A stretch of DNA of 64,000 bases from Marthasterias glacialis (Eukaryota; Echinodermata; Asteroidea; Forcipulatida; Asteriidae), in the NCBI GenBank assembly GCA_911728455.2, contig OU452228.1, positions 1,612,001-1,676,000 of the forward strand, given 5' to 3'. The notes under the pieces were generated by a model. It was not told where the DNA came from, ran no database searches, and saw nothing but the letters and a program-made list of their open reading frames with translations. Shown piece after piece: positions 1 through 11,430 of the stretch (positions are counted from its first letter, which is position 1; every line of letters begins with the position of its first letter). Both the position numbers and the translations under genes were made by a program.

Positions 1-1094
1 ATAGAAAGCTTTCAAGACGGGGAACTTTCACAGTTTCTGTGTTATCCGGGTCTGGGTGGTCTTCACTATGAATAATCTACATTAAAAAAATTGAAAAAAC
101 AAAAAAGTTGAATTCCAAACGGCAGCCCTTTACCCACCAGACTTGAAATCTAGTCTGTAATATTGAGCGAGTCTTACACATTCGCACCCGCCGCGACGTA
201 CAGCACATACAGTTCTAGGTGCGGGGTCGGTACGTACACTCTCGATCCCAATATGCGTGTGTTTCGCTACGACCGTTGCATGAACGGATGTCGCCCTGTA
301 ACTTACAAACGTTGCATGAACACTGAACATCTGTTATTATTGAAGACGTTGAACACGACTTTGTAACGACATCAAGTCTACCAACCCATGAACACGCGGG
401 ATGTAATACTGAGTATAACTCGTAGAGCAAGTTATAACACAAGGAATGACAACTAACAGCGAATTTTTGTTTTGTGAAAGCTATAACATTCTAATCATTC
501 AAGTTTCATGACGATGTTGGCCTATCGATGAAGAAGCAATATTGACGAGATAAAGAGTGCTTTACCACGAGATGAGAAAGCCAGAAGGCCCATCTGAACC
601 CAACATGACTTAGGTTTCCGTATGCCTGTATAATAATTTTCATTTTGGGGCGGGGGATACATTATTAATTGGCCACGAGGAGCTCATTTATTAATTTAAT
701 ACCGATTAGTTATAATGTAATAGGTGATGTATCGAACCATACATTATTCAATGTACTTAAGATGGCTGAGAACATGTTACCTCCGTGAGCTTGCACTATA
801 CTTATTAAAAGTGCCACTCATAAAATCTGATCTCCCGCGTATTTTCCTTTCATTTTTGTTATGTTGAACTATGAAGTTGAGATTGACGAATAGAAGTTTT
901 ATTTTTACCATAGGATTTTATACAGAACTAATAGAATTTCACAAGTTTTCGATCTCACTTGTATTGGTGTTGGTGGTGAAGGGGAGGGTATACAGAGCAT
1001 ATACGTCACTGATATGACGTCACTGATATGACGTCACTGATATGACGTCACTGATATGACGTCACTGATATGACAACTATGAATGACAAAATAC
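1..1094. other. Non-coding flank or intron of the EXD1-like gene
   Basis: I see no supported exon here. The stretch should hold the intron following the GT donor at 1093-1094 (minus strand) of the EXD1-like gene, and possibly further exons I could not recognise. It includes a five-copy 14-bp tandem repeat at 1003-1072. The remainder looks unique and AT-rich. Confidence 0.5.
1003..1072. repeat. 14-bp tandem repeat making four perfect CRE palindromes
   Basis: Five uninterrupted copies of ACGTCACTGATATG. Each of the four junctions forms TGACGTCA, the cAMP-response element (CREB/ATF) consensus, at 1016-1023, 1030-1037, 1044-1051 and 1058-1065, spaced 14 bp. The array lies 22 bp beyond the donor of exon 2 of the EXD1-like gene. 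Whether it is a working enhancer or a chance microsatellite cannot be told from sequence. Confidence 0.9.
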
Positions 1095-2165
1095 CTGCAT
1101 AAGCTGCAGATCCACCACATTGACCAGTCTGACATGAAACTGATGCCAGAGACAGTCTGAGTCCTGGCGGCAGTCGAACATGATTTTTTCTCGAAAAGTG
1201 TCCTCCAAGATACTCCTTAAGCCCTTATCAAAAACATCTGCGCCCAGTTTCTTGATGTCGAATAAATATATGTCGTCATCTGTTGCTATGGAGACGACTG
1301 AAAGCTCCCCTTTGCGACTCAGACGTTCTCCTTCACAGTCGACTGCAAGAAATGGGCTTGTATCCTGACTTCGCCGGATTTCATCAAGGGTTGGCTTTAT
1401 CTGGGATTTTTTGTCGACAAGTTGATATTCAAGATGTGGTGTGTTACTGTATAAAGAGTGGTTAAAATCGAGCTGGATGACAATGTTGGCCTTTTCGTTT
1501 TATACATTCGGGCAGGTGAAAAATAAATTCATCCAACTTTCTCGTTTTCAAGAAATACACATCCTATCACCGGCGAAAAAGTTGCCGGGCTAGGTGCCAA
1601 TTTTTGAGAAAACTGAAACGGCTACAAGTTTCTTACAATCCTGTTATCATTATATCTTTCTGGTAATAAAACCAAGGGACCCTCAAAAGTGACTAGCAAT
1701 AGGCCTGAAGATGTTGAATAAAAACATGTCAGTTTCAGATGTGGGAGGAAACCCCCTAAATAGGCAAAACCTGCGCAATCAGGTATAGGGGCTGGAAACC
1801 CAATCCACATGCAAGGCTCCAGTCTGAGGTGGGATTTGAACCGGGGTCCGCAGAGGTGAAAGGCAGGGTCAGAAACCACTGAGCCAACCTGAATGTAGAC
1901 TGATGACGTTTTGAAGCCGGAAGTGCAGTGTAACGAATGTTGATACATGTACATGTATGTTTACCATTCGTTTACATTGCATTTCCGGTTCCAAAATGTC
2001 ATCACCAACAGGATTAATTCCACACAATTTTCTCGAAGAATCCGACGTGTTACACCGGACGTTGTAAAGAAAAGTCTCAAAATTGTTAATAATGTAAACT
2101 TACGATGGCTTCTTGCCAGCAGTAACACGCCTCCTCACTGCGTCACGTGAGTCTGCCGCAGCCAT
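1095..2165 (-). CDS. EXD1-like 3'-5' exonuclease domain protein, 5' part (exons 1-2)
   Basis: Minus-strand gene, partial: exon 1 is 2104-2165 (ATG at 2163-2165), exon 2 is 1095-1446, and the rest lies beyond the left edge or is unrecognised. Exon 1 has a clean GTAAGT donor and ends in phase 2; exon 2 follows a pyrimidine-rich TATACAG acceptor and restores the frame (TC+T). The product opens with a short basic leader. The start of a DnaQ/RNase D-type exonuclease fold follows: exo I motif AVDCEGERLSRKGELS, then IYLFDIKKLG, ILEDTF, and exo II region FDCRQDSDCLWHQF. That order and spacing resembles EXD1, a cofactor of piRNA biogenesis in animals. The acidic pair of motif I (D-C-E) and the motif II aspartates are present, so catalysis looks possible. 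EXD1 is my best match; a related exonuclease-domain protein is possible. The exon 1 join rests on phase and splice sites only. Confidence 0.82.
1690..1900 (-). mobile_element. tRNA-derived SINE in intron 1 of the EXD1-like gene
   Basis: On the minus strand an A-box-like GGCTCAGTGG and a B-box GGTTCAAATCC mark a tRNA-like head. The body, with TTTCCTCCCACATCTGAAAC, matches the SINE at 53481-53760 closely. It is inserted in antisense relative to the window and is co-oriented with the host gene. RNA polymerase III origin is inferred from the boxes. Confidence 0.8.
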
Positions 2166-2547
2166 TTTAGATTCCAATCAGTCGTCCCAAAGGCTTAAAA
2201 AGAAATCCATCCAATTAAATAAAGTTTGACATCTAGGAACAGATAGTACAAATCATTTTTTTTTTCAAATTGATTCGACCAAAAAGATTTACTCTACCAA
2301 ACTGTGCAAACAAAAACCCGTATTAAATACGTAAAGTTGCTTATTAAAATTCAGCTACTCTCCTAAAAGTTTGCGATTGAAATATACTCTAATCGATTGA
2401 AACTAGGGACAAACTGCAAAAGATTTGTCCCTGGCCTCAATCGAAAAGAGTGATTTTCAGTCTAGTTAGAGTTATTTTCAATGTAACTATTTAAGAGAGA
2501 AAACCTGCACTGCATGCATGGGCTTCAATATACTGGAAATTTAATAT

Positions 2548-2702
2548 CAGTGACGCAAGGGGGCAAGGGTGGATCTAGCCCCACCCCGCCCCACCCGCTA
2601 AACACTTGCCCCCAATGAGATTGAATATATGCCCCAAAAATATAGATATATTAAAATATCCTTGCCCCCGCTTGCCCATGAAAATATCTGGTTACGCAAC
2701 TG
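2548..2702. mobile_element. hAT-type MITE with 8-bp target duplication
   Basis: The ends are CAGTGACGCAA and TTACGCAACTG, which are imperfect inverted repeats. The element is bracketed by the exact 8-bp duplication TTTAATAT at 2540-2547 and 2703-2710, the size made by hAT transposases. It has no coding capacity. Its C- and G-rich interior and GTTACGC-type ends tie it to the copies at 8544-8875 and 55418-55683. Confidence 0.85.
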
Positions 2703-3133
2703 TTTAATATTGAAAACATTCTTCTGATGACTTAAAACGCATATGGTCGCTTTGCCCTTGAGCCTTGTACAATGCTTCACACTATTGCGAATGTTGCAAC
2801 ACAGCAAGCCATACCATTATACGACACCCTTCGTGGATTATACGTACAAATTCATCATTCACTGGAATTGCCAAAATGTAACTAAAAACCGGTATTTACT
2901 TCACTTAAACGAAGTAAATCAAGATATGAAAGTCATTATTTCACATTTTCAACTTGACCAGTCGTTTGAAATAATAATTTACCTTCAGAAAAAGTGAAGA
3001 ATCGATATGGTTTTACAATTATCATCTAACACTGCGCACGGATAGTCAGCAAATATTAAAGTCCCGTGTGTAATTGGGGAAAACCCACCGTCCAATGTTC
3101 AAGCACTGCAACAACAGTGCCGAATCCAGCGGC

Positions 3134-3434
3134 ATAATTAGGGGGGGGGGCACTGGGGAGGGCACTCGTGCCCCCAAATGATAAGCTTTTATGTAGAAAT
3201 ACGTTTTTTTTAAATATTTTTCTACTTTTACACGCAGACAATGTTTTTGTTTTTACACACGCCAGATCTTTCAAAAATAGTATATAGAACAAGAGCGCTG
3301 AAAAGAGGCTTGTTTGCGAGAAGAAAAAATATGCAACGGGAACTACAGTTTTAATCGGCTACAAATGCCCCCAAGAAAAAAATTAGTGCACCACATTGTG
3401 CCCCCATAAAGCTTTACCCTAGTTTCGTCGCCAG
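3134..3434. mobile_element. Decayed hAT-type MITE, same family as 8544-8875
   Basis: Starts near GGCATAATTAGGGG and ends near ACCCTAGTTTCGTCGCC. The interior shares motifs with the 8544 copy: TTTACACGCAGACA, AACAAGAGCGCTGA and GCTTGTTT. The boundaries are approximate because I could not find a clean target duplication. Confidence 0.7.
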
Positions 3435-4556
3435 CCAGCCGAATCATTTGTATATCGTTGCATTCTATGTGAAGGAATTGGTGCTCTATAATAGTCAGAC
3501 TGTTAGATTGATGCGACTGCACAGAAGAAAAAAAATAATACAGCCAACTAAACCGAGTCGACCTCTTCCAAGTTTATAACCCAATGATCGATTAACCACA
3601 AAAGGAAGATGACTGACGCATACACGATTTCCAGCTAAAAAAGGGCACCTGCACGTTTATATTTGTTTTGCTTCCGTGGATTAATTCCCTCCCCATCCAA
3701 ACAAATTTAGAAGATTCTAGCTAGTCCCATTGTTTCTAAACCTAGCTTAACAAACCCTCTAAAAAGAAAACCATTTCAAGAAAAAGACCTCAATCATTAG
3801 GGAAGATAACACGCGCATTGCTATTAGAGTGCCAATTGTTTCTTTTTTCATCACTCAATAACAGTTATTTTTTTTTTTTTTTTTTTTTTTAGAACTTTAC
3901 AAGCTCCTGACTTATTTTGTCTCGCTGTTTTTTGTTTTGTTTTTATAGAAACGCGGGTACATAACCAGAATCTACCCCAGGCCCCAGTAAAGATGATGCT
4001 GATGGAATCGCAAGCGCCACACCCCCAGAATTGACCAATCATATGACATCAACTCGGTTACGTCTAAGCCATGTACTTTTACGATGACTTAACTATTTGA
4101 TGTTTTATATTATCTCTGTTATTGAATACATTTATGATCTATCACTCAGTGAAATTGAACAGAACCACACTGTTTTAAATTGCATATAACATAATCGTTA
4201 ATAGTCAATCGGAATCTTCTGAAGTTAAACAACAATTAAACAAAGGCTAAAATAGGACTTGTTCAACGTAGGTACAATTATAATTGTATACAACAGTCGT
4301 CAGGAGAAAAGAAGCATTACATCATCTTTATTTTCAACGCAGTAGCTGGTTTTCGATGTTTGATGCATTCAGTGTATAGTGTAATCGACGTAGTACCCGT
4401 GAGCACCGCACAATGCACAATGCATGATGCCAAAAGTGCTGCTTACCTGCAAAATACTCGATCGACACCCAACTCGAGAGGAATAGCTCTCAAAAATGAA
4501 TTTGAAAAAGGGATATAAATTATTTCTCTCGTTGTGATCGACCAAATAAATCCAAG

Positions 4557-7500
4557 ATGATGTGCAGGTTGCTTCACAGCATACCCAGGGGTAAGTTTGA
4601 TGGTGACTTTGTCACGTTTTTGCTCATATTTTAAGTCCTGTTCACACACTGCACTACCTCCAAATCAAATTAATAAATATTTGGACAGGCGTAATTAATT
4701 AACAGATATGTACATTAACATTGGTCATGTGTGGTGGTCGGTGGTTTGTGGTGTTTCTAAAAAAAGAACATACTTTTTATGTTGTAAATATGGAATCAAA
4801 TTTAACGAAATGTTGTTGGTCTAGTCATGCTAAATTAAGTTTCATCTGATCATATGATTTGACATGCATTACATGAGATGTTTGACAGTTGCCTAGCTAG
4901 CTCTGGTGTGGGGTAGGATGGATGCCGGTCCACTAAAGTACTAGTACTAGTGTCACAGGGCTAAATAGTTGCCTAAACACAAGCCTACGTCAATAGCACA
5001 CAATAAAATTTAAAAAAAAAGCACAGAGCTCGATCTTTGAATGTACAGCAGCCCTTAACTTTAAATACTTTGTCAGTGTTTGCCTAGCTCCATTATAAAT
5101 AATAGTGCCATTCAATAAAAGGTGGTTTACATCTTAAACAAAAACACTTCTTGTAAATGTATTTTGCTTGATAATACTTTGAAAGTGGGGCCTTCTGAAA
5201 TTTGGCACTGTATAAATCTGGTTTAACTTCAATAATATTATTTTTAGAAATGAATAAAACACGATTGACATTTAGACGTGTTAAGTGGCTCAAATCATGG
5301 AGGTAGAAATAATTCTACCTCTATGCTCAAATCAATTTTAAAATATACTTTGTTGCTATTCTGAAATTTACTACTTCAGTGCCAAAAGTTTGCACGTTAA
5401 AAGAAATTGCTAGTTTGTTTAATTTGAATTTACTCCCATCAACATAGTTGCGATAATCGTAACCCTCCATCCTCCCGACGGTTGGAAGGATGGAGGGTTT
5501 ACGAATATCGCAACTACCATAAAAAAAGCCCAACTCATGACAAGATTTAAACTAAGCGTAACTTGTTTTTGTTCAGGGTTGCGTCACAAGGCTCAAGCCA
5601 ATGGGACCCATCCCCCCTGGAATGGGAATGGCAGCCAGCAGAGCAGAAAACAGGAGGATAACATCTGGACAGGCTTTGGGGCAGCATACTTGAACACTGA
5701 GTGTCCATCGGCAGAAAATAGGTACAGAAAAGGGACATCAAATACCAGTACAAGTATAATACTGAGTAGAAGACATTAAAAGTTAAAATTGAAGTTTGAT
5801 CATGTTCAGATCATCTTCAAAATTAGAGAATAATTTTTTCCTGGAGCCAGAAAACCACTAAAGTAATATATTATTACACAGACTATGTTGCAAATATACG
5901 TATATTTAGGTATTCTTCAATCATTGACTGGGAAGAAACTCTATCTTCCTTAATCCATATTTTTTATACAATTGTGCTTTTTATGAAATTGAACAGTTCA
6001 TCACATGTACAATCCATTTCAATTATAAATCCATTTCAATAATAAATCCATGAGACAAAACCACCAGGATATTTTGTTAACATAATTGCATCTTGTAACT
6101 CTGTGCAGGTCAGCCCATTTGTTAAACCAAGGTAGGACCTTTGACAGCCTCGTAAGACCCGAACACTGGAAATGGGATGGTTGGAGAAGTATCATCCGTA
6201 AGAAGTGCTGGGAATCCTTCAATGGCAAAGACAAAAACCATACATCCTATGATGCGTTGGAATGGGTGAGTTGATTTAATCTCGTTTGATGTACCCCCAA
6301 AAACATGATGAGTAGGTGAACATATGCTAATTTTTATGTATTGTCATCAGTCAAAATGTTCCAATTGTAATGTATTGGGAAGAGAGTAACTAAAAATGTT
6401 GCTGTCAAATAAATTTATCAAGATTTTGTTTGACATTTGAAAACTCAGAATTCAAAATGGGTAAGCTCTTTAAATTCTCTCTGTGATTCCATTCTTAAAT
6501 AGCACTTGGTTAAAGTTATGGTTTTATTTTCAAACAGGGCACAGCCCTTATGTTTAGCCTCCATTTGTGCCGAGCAGTGACGGCAGCGACCCTACCAGAT
6601 GACAGCAGTGATGGTAGAAAGAAGCTTCTACACTCACTCGCAGACAAACTTCCTACCCTTCTGTCCAAACCGGCTAAGACCTTGAACTCAGTGAGTCAAC
6701 AAAACCAAGAGAAGGCGGCAAAGGTTGAGACTCCACAGAAAGAGGTGATTGTCAGTGATTTTTTTTATTACAAATTGTTCCTTTCCTTTTGTCATAATTT
6801 CAACCTAGGAAACAGTTTGCTGAGGAAAAATCCTCTGGTGTTCCATATAATGGTGCTATGTTAAGGTGGCCACAAAACATATTCATTACAATAAAAAAAA
6901 ATGCTGTAAACAAAGTTTTAATTACTTTGTTTTTCAAAGGTTCCTGAATCACCTGCAGTATCAGCTCTTGATGCTGCCATGGCCAAGCTCCAAGCTGTTA
7001 CTGATAATAGTGTCGGCCAAGCACACAACTACCTTGGAGTGAAACAGGCTCAAGAGGGTCACCTTGAGAAGGCTGTCCAGCACTTCACTGAGGGTAGTAA
7101 AGTGGGATTCAGCAAGGCCACATTTAACCTTGCTGTCTGCTACGAGCAGGGCAGAGGGGTGGATCAAGAGCTTGAAAAGGTAGCCAACCTTATATCACGT
7201 TTTGTATTATAATACAAATAATAACAGGGATTTATAACAGGTGCTTGAGGCACAGCACCAAAAAAGAAAGAGTTAAAATTACAACCTAAATCTACAACTG
7301 AATAAATGAATTAGTAAAGACAACATACATGTATATCCATTCCCCGAGGAGTTTTGTTGTAAGATATTGTCCAAGCCAGCAAGCAGAGGTCATGTAAGCA
7401 TGTCATTGTGTTAAATCAGAATACCGGAACAAAGGTCGCGTGGACATGTTGTTTCAGAGCGTGCACACGGTATGTTTTCATCCACGCTTCGTTTCACCCT

Positions 7501-9916
7501 CACAAATAGGACAGACGGTCTTGAACAATTTTCTGATTTTGCCCATTATGGACTGGGGGGAGGGGGGGGGGGGTTGTGTAATCGCTGATTCCAGACCTTT
7601 GTCCTTTTGTTCCAAGAAGAGGATGATGAAACATCCAGAGGTTAACTACCATTGTATATCCATTGTATTTTGGCTCAATGGAAGCAAATCAGAGTGAACC
7701 AGGGATTCAGCCTTGGTTCTGGATTTAGGACCAATCCTCGGCTGTGTCTCACGGCCGAGGTTTTGCATTTCAGGGTGCATGTATTTGACATTTTCTCAAT
7801 AAAGAAAACAAGGTTTCTTTGTGCCAGTGGGACTTCCAACGACAATTATTCCTGCAATGTCGAGAAAATAATCCTGTCATGCTGGACGGAAAAACAATGG
7901 AAGATTCCCAGCAACAGGTTAAGATAATGAAAAGTAAAGGTTAAATATCAAACAATTTTGAAGCTGGGTCATTGTTTGTATTAACAGGCTGCTGATCTGT
8001 ACCTGAAAGCTGCATCACAGGGTCATCCTCAAGCAAACTATAACCTTGGTCTTTTCCATCTGAGTGGCATTGGTGGTGTCCAACAGGACACCAACTTAGC
8101 CATGAAGTATATTCACTCAGCGGCAGCAGCAGGAATCAAACAGGTACAAGAACAGTTTTCAAAAATAAAATAAAAATGAAGTTCACTTTTTCAAATTTGT
8201 AATTAAAACAGTTTTGTTCAGATGACAGGTGTTCGTGTTTACAGATTATATAATTATCTTGCAGGCAAATAGTTACTTGGGCATCCATTTCCTGAACAGT
8301 ACAAGTGACAGAGATGAGGAGAAAGCAGCTACATTTCTACAAAAAGCTGTGAAGAAACAAGTGAGTTTGGTTACAATTTGGGCAAGGTTTGATCTATACT
8401 TTTGTGGTTGACCTGTTACAGTGTACCAGCACACAGTTGTAAAGTGATTGCAACTTTTGAACATTGACATTTTTTTCACCCGGTTCGACTAGCTTATAAG
8501 CAGGCGGTCACACATCATGATAGCCACTGTAGCTTACAACCCACAGTAGCGTAATAAAGGGGGGGGGGTACATGCCCCCTCCCCCATTTGATCTGGACTT
8601 TTGAGATTAAACATTTCCAGAGTAAATTTGTTAAGCTTTTACATTGTAATTTCACTGATTTTTTGCAAACTATTTTTCTATTTACACGCAGACAGTGTAT
8701 TTGTTTTTACCTCCATGTCAGATTATCTGATGAAAAATAGTAAACAGCATAACAAGAGCGCTGAGAAGGGGCTTGTTTAAGAAAAGTAAACATTTTTAAT
8801 TGGCCGGAAGTCCCCCCCCCCCCCCCACTAGGAAAGATGGTGCACCCCCTAGAATTTTACTTAGTTTCGCCAATGATAACCCAGGTGGTCACATATGAAA
8901 TCACAACAGTGGTGCTTGGCAGCTCGCTTATAACCTATGTCATGTACGGTGGTTAATTGGTTGTATTTTCCCGAACTGATTTTCAGTATTTGCTTTTGAA
9001 ATCTGTTTGCAGGATACGGACGCTCAGTACCACCTCGGACTCTGCTATGAACATGGTTGGGGTGTTCCCATGAATACAGCTATGGCAGCATCCTTATATC
9101 ACAAAGCAGCTCAGAGCAACCATCCAGTGGCTCTCCACAGTCTTGCAAGATTCCATGAATTGGGACTAGGAGGTGAGTCAAGCCATCATTTTTAAAGACA
9201 TCTTTTGTAAATTAAAATCACGATCCAGTTTTGAAATGCTAGGTGAACGAGTTCTAAACACCCATTATGTCTGCTGCCACATATCTTGTTTACACCCTCT
9301 TGATTGTACTGTAATACTTATGGAGCTTTCGCTCTTTCTATTTATTCCGTTTTTCACAGGTTTACCAATAAATAGAGAGCAAGCTTTGGAACTTTACAAA
9401 CAAGCCAGCCAAGGCGGCCATCAACCAGCTTCAGAGTATCTACAGAAACTTCAATGTGGTTCCACTTCCGACACCAAAATATCCAATGTAACCGACACTG
9501 ATATAGAGTACAAGACAAATCTTGCATCTTGCACTGACAATGACACTCTAAAGGTATCAAAGACCGCTGAATTAAAAAATTCTGGGATCAATAGTAAAAC
9601 TCTGCACATGTCAGTCTCAGCACCAAGCCTACAATGTGACCATACAGCAGATATTAACAACTTGGAAGATGAGCATCTGAACTATGGGAGCAAAACGTTT
9701 TCCATATCCCATCTGAACCTCCTTCTGCCATACTATTTCAATCTGCACTCTAGACCATCCTTGACAGTACCAAGTGATGGTCAGAGTTCAAAGGTCACGT
9801 TTCAGGTCGGAGGTGATGATGACAAATCAGTTGAAGAGGGTAGACTAGATGATGGAGCATTCAGCATTGCTGGTAGTGGATTCCATGGATCTCCTCAGTT
9901 ACAGACTGTGTCATGA
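4557..9916 (+). CDS. DELE1: DELE1: mitochondrial stress sensor with Sel1-like repeats
   Basis: Nine coding exons: 4557-4590, 5577-5721, 6109-6265, 6538-6744, 6940-7179, 7988-8143, 8265-8360, 9013-9172 and 9360-9916; phases agree throughout and give about 583 residues (human DELE1, 515). In the known family, DELE1 is imported into mitochondria and, on stress, is cleaved by OMA1 to activate the kinase HRI and the integrated stress response. Seen here: a short Arg-containing, acid-free start ([11 protein letters not shown]) typical of a mitochondrial presequence; a conserved block around residues 105-125 ([16 protein letters not shown]) matching the human WDAISWGT region; then Sel1/TPR-like repeats from about residue 200 to 435 with motifs such as [15 protein letters not shown] and [12 protein letters not shown]. 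The C-terminal tail is Ser/Asp-rich and contains SAPSLQC, like the family's SSPSL motif. The first exon is small and was chosen because it is in phase 1, has a strong GTAAGT donor and gives a plausible presequence; it is the least certain part. Residues 440-583 are lineage-specific. Confidence 0.9.
5446..5515. mobile_element. Short hairpin MITE, family H1
   Basis: A 70-bp near-perfect hairpin with ends AGTTGCGATAATCGTAAC, in intron 1 of DELE1. Related copies occur at 19141-19335 (split by another element), 22278-22352 and 62039-62110, with fragments near 18068-18118 and 18535-18590. Confidence 0.85.
7360..7930 (+). repeat. Copy of an unclassified ~0.5-kb dispersed repeat (family R5), DELE1 intron
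   Basis: Blocks such as GACCTTTGTCCTTTTGTT, TTTTGCATTTCA and TTTCTTTGTGCCAGTGG recur at 9990-10340 (inverted), 37170-37620 and 47966-48295. No terminal repeats or coding sequence could be defined, and the edges are approximate. It makes up much of the 7180-7987 intron. The poly-G run at about 7554-7573 may shift assembly length. Confidence 0.7.
8544..8875. mobile_element. hAT-type MITE with 8-bp target duplication, in DELE1 intron
   Basis: The ends are CAGTAGCGTAATAAAGG and CTTAGTTTCGCCAATG. The flanking octamers are ACAACCCA (8536-8543) and ATAACCCA (8876-8883), matching at 7 of 8. Internally it shares TTTACACGCAGACAGTG and AAGAGCGCTGAGAAGG with 3134-3434 and is related to 55418-55683. It holds long G and C homopolymers and no ORF. 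It lies in the 8361-9012 intron. Confidence 0.88.
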
Positions 9917-9989
9917 GTTTTTCAGATACTAACAAAGTTTTTATGTGCAGGAATCTTTCATTTTTTTCCTGTCCAGCCTGACAGGATCA

Positions 9990-10340
9990 TTTTCCTTTGC
10001 GAGTCCCGCTAGAACAAAGAAACCCTGACTTGACAAAGCTAGAACAAATATTATCTTTGAAGTACCAGGATTTGTTATTCCTCTATTGATGAAAATATCA
10101 TATTTACGCACCGTGAATCGCAAAGCCTCAGCCGTGAGACACAGCTTAGGATTGGTCATAAGACCAGAACCAAGGCTTGAGACTCAGGTTCACTTGGACT
10201 TACCTCCATTGAGCCGAGATACAATGAATAAATAATTGTGGAAGCCTCTCGATGCCTCGTAATCCTCTTCTTTGAACAAAAGGATAAAGGTCTGGAATTG
10301 GGGATTACACAATAACCACCGCACAATGGGTGAATTTCAG
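9990..10340 (-). repeat. Inverted copy of dispersed repeat R5 downstream of DELE1
   Basis: It reads as the reverse complement of the R5 blocks seen at 7360-7930, including the CGGCTGAGG-type core, the GGATTACGAGGCATCGAGAG block and the CCTTTATCC/TTTTGTT stretch. It starts within about 80 bp of the DELE1 stop, so it is likely in the 3' UTR or just past it. Edges are approximate. Confidence 0.7.
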
Positions 10341-11294
10341 CGTAACTTCCAGTACACCTTTTGTTCCGCGCTTCAAATTTCGCACAAAAATACAAATCTA
10401 AGTTGCCTGTTTTCTGGCACGGAAAATAATGGCGTGTGTATACGTCATCCAGCGTAATCCACCTGGTTAACACAGTTACATGTTATAAGAATGCATGCTG
10501 TATGCTGGGACTCGATGCCAATTGTAGATTTGTCCAATACTTTAGTACTAAACTTATCAAAACTTGTCAAACGCAAGTTTAAATATCATCACCTTCAAAT
10601 TATTGTAAAGATATTTTAGTCAGTGACAGGGGTGTGAGTGTCCACAAACAAAAAAAGCTGAAAACAGCTAGCAAAATGCTGAAATTTAAGTTCCCATAGT
10701 TTTGTACAGAGCAGGTGTACAAAAACAGCTGAAATACAGAGTAAAAATCTCAACAAAAAAGCAAAATCAGCTTAAAAGCTGAATTTTCACACCCCTACAG
10801 TAAAGAGGGCAACTGTGGTTGTGCTTTGTATTTGCAGTGAATACAACTTTGGTAGCATATGTGGTGGGTTCATGAATGTCCCACCTGTTTTATCTGTATA
10901 GAATTTAACACCCTCAGTACTTTTCACCATAGAGATAACTCTATCAAAGTACTTTTAAATAATGTCTGTTATAAGCTACACAGGTCTGGTACTTAACGGA
11001 GGCCATTGCCCCTGGTCATTGCCTTGGTGCCCTTGAAATGTACCGATAGAAATTTACAATTTCCTCATAGAGGTGCCTTTTATCAGAAGAAAATGCCTTG
11101 GTGCCCCTTGCCCTTTAAAGAACGAAGCAATCAGGCCTGACTACATGTACATGTACTTGTAACTTCATTACAAAGCCTTTCAAACTGCAACTGAGTTTAG
11201 GCATAATCAAAACAACGCCACAGATAGTTGGGGGAAATTCTTTCGATAATTCTCAAAAATAAGAACAATGGAAAATTATGAAATAAAGCCTTGT

Positions 11295-11430
11295 TAGGCC
11301 GTGTCCGAATCAAGCGACTTTGGCTACGGCTATGGCCGCTGGCTGCAACGACAACGTTGAAGAATAGGAATCCTCGGCGTTCCAGCCGGCCGTAGCCATT
11401 GCCGATGCCATTCATTGGGACACAGCCTTA
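11295..11430. mobile_element. Small TIR element (MITE)
   Basis: The ends TAGGCCGTGTCCGAAT and, inverted, TAAGGCTGTGTCCCAAT are imperfect inverted repeats extending into GGCTACGGC on both arms. A similar end (AGGCTGTATCCGAATTGGC) occurs alone at about 33434, and a related arm at 32146-32224. It is non-coding. Confidence 0.7.

Larger units (their letters stand above)
2166..4556. other. Intergenic region between divergent EXD1-like and DELE1 genes
   Basis: About 2.4 kb separates the two inferred start codons. It contains a 155-bp hAT-type MITE (2548-2702), a decayed relative near 3134-3434, a poly-T run near 3870, and otherwise unclassified AT-rich sequence. I found no convincing exon on either strand. 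The actual transcription starts cannot be fixed from sequence. Confidence 0.6.

Noticed and set aside
4443-4649. Minus-strand open frame ending at a good-looking GTAAGC donor
   Set aside because: No family resemblance and no matching next exon. It overlaps the plus-strand first exon of DELE1 at 4557-4590, which is supported by phase and presequence character.
9173-9359. Continuous reading frame from the DELE1 exon at 9013 into the exon at 9360
   Set aside because: GTGAGT at 9173 and TTTTTCACAG before 9360 give a phase-correct splice that joins LGLG to LPINREQ in Sel1-repeat register; the read-through sequence does not fit the repeat.
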